Of a stretch of DNA of 8,812 bases, positions 1-6,490 are shown one piece after another. Position 1 is the stretch's first letter. Every line of letters starts with the position of its first letter. Origin of the DNA: Vulcanimicrobiota bacterium (lineage in GTDB: Bacteria > Vulcanimicrobiota > Vulcanimicrobiia > Vulcanimicrobiales > Vulcanimicrobiaceae). The stretch spans positions 1 to 8,812 of the forward strand of contig JAFARW010000189.1 of NCBI GenBank assembly GCA_019245275.1, written 5' to 3'. The notes beneath the pieces are model-generated. The model was not told the origin of the DNA, searched no databases, and saw only the letters and a list, made by a program, of their open reading frames with translations. The position numbers and the translations under genes are program-made.

Positions 1-2
1 GT

Positions 3-491
3 GGCGGGGTCTTCGGACCGATCACGCCGGTTCCGGATCCGGTGAACCCGGGCTTTGCGAACTACACGCAATGCGGCAACTCGCTGAATAACTTCGGCGC
101 GTTGTTTATCCCGAATCCGTACACGGGTCACTTCGACAACCCGGGTCAGTACCAAAACCCGTGGCTGTTCAACCTGAACATGCAGATGCACTACGACTTC
201 TCGCCGCGAGTCGGCGCGACGCTGGTGCTTGCCAATATCTACAATCGGTGCTTTGGCGGAACGCAAACGCCGTGGTCAACGGCCGAGCCGCCGGGTACAG
301 TGGTTTGTGGATACGATACGAATCAAAGCTTCGTTGGAACGCAACCCGGCGCTGGATTCTTTAATGGATCATCGCCGAACGACGTAGCCGCGAACGGCAA
401 CATCTGGTCGCAAAACATCAGGTACCCGTACACTGCATTGACTAGCTTCTTGCCCTTCACCGCTTATCTGACGTTGCAGTTCAAGTTCTAG
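3..491 (+). CDS. C-terminal part of a TonB-dependent-receptor-like outer-membrane beta-barrel protein (5' end outside window)
   Basis: The reading frame is open to the left edge, so this is the end of a longer gene; the GTG at 42 is only an internal valine. The visible 163 or so residues have the look of beta-barrel strands: alternating aromatic and polar stretches such as NLNMQMHYDF and VGATLVLANIYN, separated by long loops rich in Gly, Asn and Pro. The protein ends in YLTLQFKF, an amphipathic strand with a terminal phenylalanine, which is the usual BAM-recognised C-terminal signal of outer-membrane proteins. By family this would be a TonB-dependent receptor (import of siderophores, sugars or other ligands), but plug and TonB box lie outside the window and the ligand cannot be told. 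A large porin-like barrel is the alternative. Translation ends at TAG 489-491, 21 bases before a hairpin terminator. Confidence 0.72.
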   Translation, partial: GGVFGPITPVPDPVNPGFANYTQCGNSLNNFGALFIPNPYTGHFDNPGQYQNPWLFNLNMQMHYDFSPRVGATLVLANIYNRCFGGTQTPWSTAEPPGTVVCGYDTNQSFVGTQPGAGFFNGSSPNDVAANGNIWSQNIRYPYTALTSFLPFTAYLTLQFKF

Positions 492-512
492 TCGAAAACC
501 GACCAAAAGGAA

Positions 513-538
513 AAGGCCCCGGACGTTTCCGGGGCCTT
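513..538. terminator. Bidirectional intrinsic terminator between convergent genes
   Basis: A perfect 11-bp stem (513-523 pairs with 528-538, arm AAGGCCCCGGA) encloses a 4-base loop. On the plus strand it is followed by CTTCTTCTT; on the minus strand the stem runs into TTTTCCTTTT. It lies between the stop of the barrel gene (491) and the stop of the minus-strand regulator (543), so it can end both transcripts. Confidence 0.9.
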
Positions 539-542
539 CTTC

Positions 543-1106
543 TTAGCTCTTTCGACGCGGTCGTTGAACGAGTTCGCCGCCGCAATTGGGACACCTGAGC
601 TCAACCCTTCGGGCGCATATCTCGCAAAATGTGCACTCATAGGAGCAAATCATCGCCACGCTCCCGACGCCGAGCGACATCAAGCAGTGCTCGCACGCGC
701 CTTTCATTGCTAAACCGAGCTTGCTCTCGATCGGCTTTGCGAACCGGTAGCCTTTGCCGGCTACAGTCACGATGTACTCGTTTTGGCCGGCGCTCTCGCC
801 AAGCAAATGCCGCAACACAAAGATGTGTTGGGTAAGATTCGCATCGCTTGTATAGCCTTCAGGCCAGACACGTTCCATGAACATTTGCTTGGAGACCATT
901 TCGCCGTTCGCTTGTACCAGCAGCGCCAGGACCTGGTAGACTTTCTCGGGCAGCGCCCGTGTTCCGAGCGCTGAAAAGAGCATCCGGCGGCCGCTGTCTA
1001 GCAAGAACGGACCGAAACGATATGTTATCGGCTGGACGCCGCGTGCAACCTGATACTGCTCGCCATTCGCTTCGATCCTGAGCGCATTCATCGCAGCCAT
1101 GACCAT
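543..1106 (-). CDS. Winged-helix transcriptional regulator fused to a C-terminal DUF1272 cysteine-rich domain
   Basis: The 187-residue protein has two parts. Residues about 27-123 form an OmpR/PhoB-type winged helix as in CadC-like regulators: the FGPFLLD strand, LPEKVYQVLALLVQANGEMVS, an E-R-VWP motif, then the recognition helix SDANLTQHIFVLRHLLG and the wing VTVAGKGYRF. Residues about 134-184 match DUF1272: CEHC at 138-141, MICSYECTFCEICA at 152-165 and CPNCGGELVQRP at 172-183. Eight cysteines (138, 141, 154, 158, 161, 164, 172, 175) look able to bind two metal ions, probably zinc. There is no receiver domain and no membrane segment, so it is not a classical response regulator. DUF1272 normally occurs as a stand-alone protein of well under 100 residues, making this fusion notable. 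The start at 1106 has a weak GAG six bases upstream; ATGs at 1100 and 1091 are alternatives. Targets are unknown. DNA binding is well supported; the sensory or metal role is inferred. Confidence 0.85.
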   Translation of the reverse strand: MVMAAMNALRIEANGEQYQVARGVQPITYRFGPFLLDSGRRMLFSALGTRALPEKVYQVLALLVQANGEMVSKQMFMERVWPEGYTSDANLTQHIFVLRHLLGESAGQNEYIVTVAGKGYRFAKPIESKLGLAMKGACEHCLMSLGVGSVAMICSYECTFCEICARRVELRCPNCGGELVQRPRRKS

Positions 1107-1306
1107 TCAATTCTCAAACCGCTCGAACTCTACATGCCGGCGCAGACGCGAGCGGAATCAAAAGTTCTCAAGTCAGGCGAAGCCACGTTGATGGGGTGAA
1201 ACTTGGGTCGCCACGTTTACCCCTCCAATAAGAAAGCCTCGCACATCGGCGAGGCGGCCACTTTACCAGATGTGGCTCTTTCAAGCAAGTCGAATTTATG
1301 AGTTAG
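1107..1306. other. Divergent intergenic region
   Basis: This 200-base spacer lies between the 5' ends of the minus-strand regulator and the plus-strand DUF1697 gene and must hold both promoters. The only clear structure is the stem-loop at 1236-1255. A poor minus-strand promoter match exists (TTGCTT from 1288 to 1283, 17-base spacer, TAAAGT from 1265 to 1260); its start point would fall at the edge of the stem-loop. I see no convincing plus-strand promoter, operator repeat or small gene. Confidence 0.5.
1236..1255 (-). terminator. Stem-loop with a T-rich tail on the minus strand
   Basis: A perfect 7-bp stem (GCCTCGC at 1236-1242 with GCGAGGC at 1249-1255) has a 6-base loop. Read on the minus strand it is followed by TTTCTTATT, the layout of a short intrinsic terminator; on the plus strand no T-run follows. 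Because it lies upstream of the minus-strand regulator, it could be an attenuator in that gene's leader or could stop antisense transcription from the DUF1697 side. Function is inferred. Confidence 0.45.
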
Positions 1307-1849
1307 GTGGTTTATATAGCCCTGCTGCGCGGGATCAACGTCGTCGGGCGCAATCAAGTCGTGATGGCCGAATTGCGTGCGATGTTCGTGCGTTTAGGCT
1401 TCGCCGGCGCTCAATCGCTGTTGCAAAGCGGAAATGTCGTCTTCAGTGCCACCGGCACGACGGCACCGAAGCTCGAACAATTCCTGGAAAGCGAAACGCA
1501 CAAGCGGTTCAAGTTCCCTGTTCGTTATTTTGTGCGGACGGCAGCCGACCTTAAGCGGATCATTAGCCGCAATCCGTTTCGGCGCGAGGCCACGGAAGAC
1601 GCAAGCCGGCTAATCGTCTTCTTCTTTCGAACCGCGCCCACTCAGGAAGCGGCGCAAAGACTGCGTGCGGCAATTCAAGGGCGCGAGATGTTCAGCGTCG
1701 ACGGCAAGGCCGCTTATGTCTACTATCCGGACGGTCAGGGTCGTTCGAAAGTAGGCTCGACAGTAGTCGAACGGTTTTTGGCATCCTCGGGGACCGGTCG
1801 AAACTGGAATACCGTGACCAAGTTAATGGCGATAGCCGACGCGATTTGA
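1307..1849 (+). CDS. DUF1697 family protein
   Basis: The 180-residue product matches DUF1697 over its whole length: an N-terminal YIALLRGINVVGRN motif, LQSGNVVFSATG at about residues 39-50, and a C-terminal TGRNWNTVTKLMAIA. About 180 residues is normal for the family, whose biochemical function is unknown to me. No signal peptide or membrane segment is seen, so it should be cytoplasmic. The start is GTG 1307, directly after an in-frame TAG at 1304-1306, so the frame cannot begin further upstream without reading through a stop. No Shine-Dalgarno sequence is apparent. An ATG-AGT sits just before that TAG in the same frame, which suggests the original start may have been ATG 1298. The gene converges on the serine hydrolase with 10 bases between the stops and no hairpin. 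Confidence 0.88.
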   Translation: MVYIALLRGINVVGRNQVVMAELRAMFVRLGFAGAQSLLQSGNVVFSATGTTAPKLEQFLESETHKRFKFPVRYFVRTAADLKRIISRNPFRREATEDASRLIVFFFRTAPTQEAAQRLRAAIQGREMFSVDGKAAYVYYPDGQGRSKVGSTVVERFLASSGTGRNWNTVTKLMAIADAI

Positions 1850-1859
1850 CGTCGGATCG

Positions 1860-3023
1860 CTAGTGGGCCGTGTCCGGGAACGGAACGTTCTTTGGAAAGA
1901 GGATGCGCGCGATTTCATGCACGATCGCGTTCGCGGTTCCCCATTTCGGCTTCTCTTGTTGCGAGTTCACAAAGGCAATGACGGTCACGTCTTTTGCCGG
2001 CATGTAATACGCAGCCGTGTGATAGCCGGGTATTCCGCCGGTGTAGCCATACCAGCCTGCACTGCATCCAATGCCCATCCCGAAGCGCATATCGTCGTCA
2101 CCAATCGGAATACAGCTGAGGCGCGCCTTTTGGCTCGCTTTGCTATTGACGGCGCCGGTTACGTACGCTTTGACCCAACGCTTCATGTCCGGCATCGTTG
2201 AGATCATTGCGCCAGCCGACCAGCTGATCGTCGGCGAAAGATCAACGCTGACGTCTGTCCAGTTACGATTCTTATCCAACCCATAGCCGTGCGCGTACGG
2301 TTTCGGCATATTGGGATCGGTGGTCGGGAAAGTCGTGTTCGTGAGGCCGAGCGGCGTTAGGAAACGAGTTTGAATCTGGTGCTGCACGGTGTCGTGTGTT
2401 ACCGCCTCGATGATGAGGCCTAAAATCAAGTAGTTTGTGTTGCAGTACATCCAACGCGCGTTCGGCGAGAAAACGGGAGACTTAGCCGCAGCCCATCGAA
2501 TCAGTGTCCGAGGGGCAACCTGTGTTTGGGGCGAGTTGGGCAATTTGCTGAACTGCGGAGTGTTGTAGGCCTCGAAGAGACCGCTGCGCATTTCGGTCAA
2601 CAGACGAACAGTAATGCGGTTTCCATTCGGAACGGTCACGCCGATGTGAAACTTCGTGATCGGATCGTCGAGCTTTAGACGCTTCTCATCGGCCAACTGA
2701 AGCAGCGTGCTGACCACGAACGTCTTCGTATTGCTGCCGACTCGGAATCTGTCGTCGGTTGCGAACGGCTTGCGGGTTGCCAGATCGCTGAATCCAACCG
2801 ATCGGATGAAGGTCTTGCCCGGTGCCCAAATCCCGATCAGAACTCCCGGTATCGGCGCGCGTCCGCCAAATAGGGCCAGCTCGCGTTTTGCCGCTGCAAC
2901 GATCGCGCTCTGCTGCGCGACCGTAAAGCCGCCCGTCATTGCGGCATTGGATGGCGAATACGGCCATGCCAACAAAGTGGCGAGCAACGTAATCAGCGTG
3001 AATGGTGCGAGCCGGACCTTCAT
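1860..3023 (-). CDS. Exported serine hydrolase of the beta-lactamase / D-Ala-D-Ala carboxypeptidase (class C-like) family
   Basis: The 387-residue protein begins with a signal peptide (MKVRLAPF, a hydrophobic core, probable cleavage near SNA-A at about residue 27), so it acts in the periplasm or outside the cell. The SxxK motif is SNTK (S97 nucleophile, K100) and the YxN motif is YCN (Y193, N195). The third motif, usually HTG or KTG, reads YTG (327-329) within GYTGGIPGYH. Length and layout fit Pfam Beta-lactamase proteins: R61-type carboxypeptidases, esterases and penicillin-binding-protein-like enzymes. C304 and C320 may form a disulfide. The substrate (peptidoglycan peptide, D-amino peptide, ester or beta-lactam) cannot be chosen from sequence, and resistance should not be assumed. 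It starts at ATG 3023 with a clear GGAAAGGAAG ribosome site (3038-3029), 18 bases after the DUF998-like gene, so the two are probably co-transcribed. Confidence 0.9.
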   Translation of the reverse strand: MKVRLAPFTLITLLATLLAWPYSPSNAAMTGGFTVAQQSAIVAAAKRELALFGGRAPIPGVLIGIWAPGKTFIRSVGFSDLATRKPFATDDRFRVGSNTKTFVVSTLLQLADEKRLKLDDPITKFHIGVTVPNGNRITVRLLTEMRSGLFEAYNTPQFSKLPNSPQTQVAPRTLIRWAAAKSPVFSPNARWMYCNTNYLILGLIIEAVTHDTVQHQIQTRFLTPLGLTNTTFPTTDPNMPKPYAHGYGLDKNRNWTDVSVDLSPTISWSAGAMISTMPDMKRWVKAYVTGAVNSKASQKARLSCIPIGDDDMRFGMGIGCSAGWYGYTGGIPGYHTAAYYMPAKDVTVIAFVNSQQEKPKWGTANAIVHEIARILFPKNVPFPDTAH

Positions 3024-3041
3024 AAGAACTTCCTTTCCGTG

Positions 3042-3737
3042 TTAAGCGAGCAGCGTTTTCTGCACGCTAAGCGCCTGAATCAATACAGTGATGATTGAGG
3101 CATAGACGATAATCTTCTGTGCCGTCGCCTGGATCAGCGCACCGGAGGGTGTCCCAGCCGCCGGTCCAAACGTCAGCACACCGATGTAGGCTGCGAGCAG
3201 AAGCGCAAATGCGCCAAAGATGGCCGCAAACCGGCGCGGAAAACCGGGCGCGCGCAAGGATGCTGCCGCGGCGGCGATGATTGCAAGCAAATACAAGCGG
3301 AATGCCCACTGAACGAAGTCATTGTGGGCCTGCAGATAGAGATTCCACGGCGTGACTGCGACGCCGATAAAGCATACCGCTGCGGCGATCGCGACGACTG
3401 CCGCTGCGTTCGCCGCCATTCGCGCAGCGGTTGACCTTTCGAACAACGCTGCAAAGCTGACAAAGAAAATCGCAATCGCAACTGCCGCCGCGCCCAATGC
3501 AGTACAGAATAAGATCAGCGACGGAAGATTGGCATGCCCGCCATACGTCCGCGTCTGGCCGAGATCGCTGAAAAAATTAGAAAAGAACGCATAGCCTTGG
3601 CTGTTTGGATCGCCTACGCGCCCTCCCGGATAGAGCAGCATCGCAAGCACGGTCAAAGCAAGAAAGAGCGCGCCGCAAACCACCACAATTCGAAACGCGA
3701 CCTCGAGCCGCCGGGCCTGTATCGTCCTCCGCATCAT
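3042..3737 (-). CDS. Six-helix integral membrane protein, DUF998-like
   Basis: The 231-residue protein shows six hydrophobic segments at about residues 14-36, 72-98, 106-130, 140-160, 169-191 and 203-225. The loop after helix 1 carries NSQGYAFFSNFFSDLGQT, and the end of helix 3 leads into TPWNLYLQAHNDFVQW; such a G-x-FFSDLG loop and conserved histidine after helix 3 recall DUF998 membrane proteins, whose function is unknown. I see no transport or catalytic motif. Two adjacent ATGs (3737 and 3734) can start it; neither has a good ribosome site. It is the first gene of a minus-strand pair with the serine hydrolase, and its 80-base upstream spacer is shared with the divergent msrA. A link to envelope chemistry is suggested only by that partner. 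Confidence 0.75.
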   Translation of the reverse strand: MMRRTIQARRLEVAFRIVVVCGALFLALTVLAMLLYPGGRVGDPNSQGYAFFSNFFSDLGQTRTYGGHANLPSLILFCTALGAAAVAIAIFFVSFAALFERSTAARMAANAAAVVAIAAAVCFIGVAVTPWNLYLQAHNDFVQWAFRLYLLAIIAAAAASLRAPGFPRRFAAIFGAFALLLAAYIGVLTFGPAAGTPSGALIQATAQKIIVYASIITVLIQALSVQKTLLA

Positions 3738-3817
3738 CGGAACGGCCCGTTCGACTCACTCTACGAACGTCTTGCTGCATCCAAAGGAAGCCCTCGAGCG
3801 TTGTATGGCATAGCGAG
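3738..3817. promoter_or_regulatory. Divergent spacer expected to hold promoters for the DUF998-like/hydrolase pair and for msrA
   Basis: The 80 bases lie between two divergent starts, so promoters in both directions are expected here or slightly inside the genes. I could not identify good -35/-10 pairs or an operator repeat; the call rests on layout only. Confidence 0.35.
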
Positions 3818-4444
3818 ATGAAGAAAATGATAACGCTCCGGTGGCTTGCGGCGTTCGCTTGTGCGATCGCATTAACGACATTGTTGAGGACGGCCGCACA
3901 GGCCGGTCAGCAGCACGTTGTTCTTGCCGGAGGCTGTTTTTGGGGAATGGAAGGCGTCTTCGAATCGCTCAAAGGCGTCTCAAATGTTGTCTCCGGCTAT
4001 TCCGGCGGCAACAAACTGACGGCGCATTATGAAGTGGTAAGCACCGGCTTAACCGGGCACGCCGAATCCATTGACGTGACCTACGACCCCGCCAAGATCT
4101 CGTTCAAGCAACTGCTCGACGTCTATTTTCTCGTCGCGCACGATCCGACGCAACTGAATCGCCAAGGCCCTGATACGGGCTCGCAGTACCGCTCCGAGAT
4201 CTTCTATGCCACCGATGCGCAACGTGCGGAGTCGCTGAGCTACATCCACCAACTCACCGCGCATAAAGTCTTTCGCGATACAATCGTCACCAAAGTCGAA
4301 CCGCTTCAAGCGTTCTATCCGGCCGAGGCGTACCACCAGCACTTCATGCAGCACAATCCGGATAATCCGTATATCGTTTACAACGACAAGCCGAAGTTAG
4401 AAGCGTTGCACAAGCGGTTCCCGAGCCTCGTTAAGGTCCAGTAG
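3818..4444 (+). CDS. msrA: Exported peptide methionine sulfoxide reductase A, single-cysteine type
   Basis: MsrA reduces the S-form of methionine sulfoxide in oxidised proteins. The 208-residue product has a signal peptide (MKKMITLRW, hydrophobic core, AQA-GQ cleavage near residue 29), placing it in the periplasm or anchored in the envelope. The signature GGCFWGMEG carries the nucleophile C40; GYSGG (60-64), TGHAES (79-84), AHDPTQLNRQGPDTGSQYRS (107-126) and FYPAEAYHQ (167-175) are all typical. The only other cysteine is C15 in the signal peptide, so the resolving cysteines near the C-terminus of E. coli MsrA are absent and regeneration must use an external thiol partner. I chose ATG 3818 because it gives a normal signal peptide; ATG 3827 is possible, while the open frame back to 3605 is antisense to the neighbouring gene and lacks MsrA homology. 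No MsrB or reductant gene is adjacent. Confidence 0.95.
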   Translation: MKKMITLRWLAAFACAIALTTLLRTAAQAGQQHVVLAGGCFWGMEGVFESLKGVSNVVSGYSGGNKLTAHYEVVSTGLTGHAESIDVTYDPAKISFKQLLDVYFLVAHDPTQLNRQGPDTGSQYRSEIFYATDAQRAESLSYIHQLTAHKVFRDTIVTKVEPLQAFYPAEAYHQHFMQHNPDNPYIVYNDKPKLEALHKRFPSLVKVQ

Positions 4445-4496
4445 CAGGGAAGCCCCAGCGGCGGTAAATACCTCACGCCATAACGCAATTGGTGTT

Positions 4497-4501
4497 GGAG
4501 G
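4497..4501 (+). promoter_or_regulatory. Ribosome binding site of the SLH lipoprotein gene
   Basis: GGAGG lies four bases before ATG 4506. The spacing is short, but it is the best ribosome site of the plus-strand genes and fixes this start. Confidence 0.7.
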
Positions 4502-4505
4502 CTCG

Positions 4506-5384
4506 ATGAAACGCATCGTTTTTGCATTAGCTGCCGCGGCGCTGTTTAGCGCTTGTTCGAATCAAAGCGCGAGCACGACCGCCACGGAAGCGCCCTCAGG
4601 TGCCGCTCCGGAACAGACGGCGACGGCTGCATCGTCGGCGTCGCCGAATGCAACTCCCTCGACCCTTAATGTCTCGTACGACGACCTCAACGGTGTATTT
4701 GGCGCTAACGAGATTACCCAACTCGCGTCGCTCGGCGTCTTCGGTGCGCCCACGGGGCATTTTAATCCAGCAAAACCGGTGCTACGGCGCGAATTTGTAC
4801 GGTGGCTTTTTAATGCCAACAACGCAATTTGGGCGAGCGACTCGAACAATCTCATTCATCCGGCGCAGGGCGAGCCGTCGAGCTTTACGGACATCAAGAC
4901 GAGCGACCCCGATTTCCAATACATTCAGGGCCTCCAAGACGCCGGTATTTCAGTAGGATTTCCGGACAAGACGTTTCAGCCCGACGTTCCGATTACGCAC
5001 GAGCAAGCCGTCGCAATCAAGTCCGCTCTAGATCGCGGCGGCGTTGATAAAGATTTCGTAATCAGTAAATCGCAGCCGACATACGGCTACTACAGTCTGC
5101 CGGATTGGAAAGACAAGCACGATATCTCACCGGAATATGTCGGCGCGATTGCAACCGGCCAATGGGATGACAACCAAAACAAAAATGATCCTAAGATGCG
5201 CGTCGATAATGTGCCGCGGGCCTTTGGAGTGATTGCAATGTTTCATCCCAAGACAGCACTGACGCGCGCGCAAGCAGCGATCATGTTATCGAAAATCGGA
5301 CCCCATGCTCGCGCACTTAAGGGAATCGCGGCGCGCAGCGTCGCCGACGCACTTTCGGCGCCGAGCCCTTCCCCCTCGCCGTAA
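4506..5384 (+). CDS. S-layer-homology (SLH) domain lipoprotein
   Basis: The 292-residue product starts with a lipoprotein signal peptide (MKRIVFALAAAALFSAC); C17 is the probable lipidated residue, although the lipobox FSAC has Phe where Leu is usual. A disordered Ala/Ser/Thr/Pro linker runs to about residue 54. Three SLH-like repeats follow: about 58-103 (GVFGAPTGHFNPAKPVLRRE), 127-174 (FTDI, then GISVGFPDKTFQPDVPITHE) and 197-264, the last diverged and ending in FHPKTALTRAQAAIMLSKI. The tail is PSPSPSP. SLH domains bind cell-wall polysaccharide or peptidoglycan, so a lipid-anchored SLH protein could tie membrane to wall. No enzymatic domain is seen. It ends five bases before the Rieske oxygenase GTG, so it may head that transcript although the functions look unrelated. 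Confidence 0.85.
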   Translation: MKRIVFALAAAALFSACSNQSASTTATEAPSGAAPEQTATAASSASPNATPSTLNVSYDDLNGVFGANEITQLASLGVFGAPTGHFNPAKPVLRREFVRWLFNANNAIWASDSNNLIHPAQGEPSSFTDIKTSDPDFQYIQGLQDAGISVGFPDKTFQPDVPITHEQAVAIKSALDRGGVDKDFVISKSQPTYGYYSLPDWKDKHDISPEYVGAIATGQWDDNQNKNDPKMRVDNVPRAFGVIAMFHPKTALTRAQAAIMLSKIGPHARALKGIAARSVADALSAPSPSPSP

Positions 5385-5389
5385 GCTAC

Positions 5390-6490
5390 GTGCGGACGTT
5401 CACCCCGGCTTCTACGCCTAGGGGAGCGAGGACGCTCGATGCACCCTGGTATGCTTCGCCATCGGTGTTTGAACGCGAACAAGAGAGAATTTTCGCGCGA
5501 TCATGGGTCGCTGCCGGCCGGCAAGAACAGATCGCCTCACCGGGTGATTACTTTCTTTTTGAACTGGCGGGCGAGAGTTTGATCGTAACGCGCGATGCCG
5601 AAGATCGGGTGCACGCGTTTTTCAATGTGTGCCGTCATCGCGGCACGCGACTGTGCACCGAAGCGGCAGGTACGTTGAAGAAAACGATTCAGTGTCCGTA
5701 TCACGCCTGGACCTATGGACTGGACGGCTCGCTGCTGGTTGCGCGCAACATGGAAGGCGTTGAAGATTTCGATCGCGCTGAGTACCCCTTGCGCGAAGCG
5801 CGCGTCGCGGATTTTGAGGGCTTCATCTTCATCTGCATCGACGAAGCTGCCTCGTCAGCGGCGCAAACCTTTGCACCGCTAGACGGTCGCTTCACCGCAT
5901 GGCGTTTGCCGGAGTTGCGAGCCGCAAAGCGGATTGCGTATGAGGTTGCGGCTAACTGGAAGTTGATCTTCCAAAACTACTCTGAATGCTACCATTGTCC
6001 AGTCATTCACCCGCAACTCGAAAAACTGTCACCGTCAAATAGCGGACGCAACGATTTCACCGAGGGGCCATTTCTTGGCGGATTCTCGCGCTTGCACGAT
6101 GGCAAGAGTTTGACGACTAGCGGAAGCAGCCGCCGCAAGCCGCTTGTCGGCGGAGACGAGCGGCAGCGCGCCTATTACTACACGATCTTCCCATCCCTGC
6201 TCTTGAGCTTGCATCCGGATTACGCTATGGCGCACTACGTGATACCGCTCGCGCACGACCGCACGAGGATCGTTTGTGAGTGGCTCTTCGGTCAGCATGA
6301 ACTGCACCGGCCTGATTTCGACGCGGCCGATGTCGTCGAGTTTTGGGACCTCACCAATCGGCAAGATTGGCGCGTGAACGAGCTCACGCAAGCCGGCATC
6401 GGCTCGCGGTCGTACACGCCTGGGCCGTATGCACGCGAAGAGGGCTTGCTGCACGCGTTTGATCGCTACTATCTCAGTCTCATGACGTGA
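5390..6490 (+). CDS. Rieske non-heme iron oxygenase, catalytic (alpha) subunit
   Basis: The 366-residue protein has the two domains of ring-hydroxylating oxygenase alpha subunits. The Rieske [2Fe-2S] ligands are C81 and H83 (CRHRG) and C102 and H105 (CPYHAWTYG). The mononuclear iron site is E199-x2-H202-x4-H207 in NYSECYHCPVIHP, with D326 (RQDW) the likely third ligand. The residue bridging the Rieske and iron centres, Asp in aromatic dioxygenases, is Glu199 here; Glu at this position is known from carnitine oxygenase CntA and related enzymes acting on quaternary ammonium compounds. The likely reaction is O2- and NADH-dependent hydroxylation or N-demethylation in the cytoplasm; the substrate is unknown. 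A ferredoxin/reductase partner is needed but none is in the window. It starts at GTG 5390 without a clear ribosome site, five bases after the SLH gene, and overlaps the permease start by four bases, implying translational coupling. Confidence 0.9.
   Translation: MRTFTPASTPRGARTLDAPWYASPSVFEREQERIFARSWVAAGRQEQIASPGDYFLFELAGESLIVTRDAEDRVHAFFNVCRHRGTRLCTEAAGTLKKTIQCPYHAWTYGLDGSLLVARNMEGVEDFDRAEYPLREARVADFEGFIFICIDEAASSAAQTFAPLDGRFTAWRLPELRAAKRIAYEVAANWKLIFQNYSECYHCPVIHPQLEKLSPSNSGRNDFTEGPFLGGFSRLHDGKSLTTSGSSRRKPLVGGDERQRAYYYTIFPSLLLSLHPDYAMAHYVIPLAHDRTRIVCEWLFGQHELHRPDFDAADVVEFWDLTNRQDWRVNELTQAGIGSRSYTPGPYAREEGLLHAFDRYYLSLMT

Noticed and set aside
1270..1554. Plus-strand frame of 94 codons overlapping the DUF1697 gene
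   Set aside because: It lies in a different frame inside a recognised family gene and has an Arg-rich composition typical of a frame shadow.
3605..3817. An open frame extending msrA upstream by 71 codons
   Set aside because: The extension is antisense to the start of the DUF998-like gene, is rich in Arg/Ser without MsrA similarity, and would bury the signal peptide that begins at 3818.
4600..5047. Two Arg-rich plus-strand frames within the SLH lipoprotein gene
   Set aside because: They are alternative-frame shadows with no recognisable domain, while the SLH repeats and lipobox are in the main frame.
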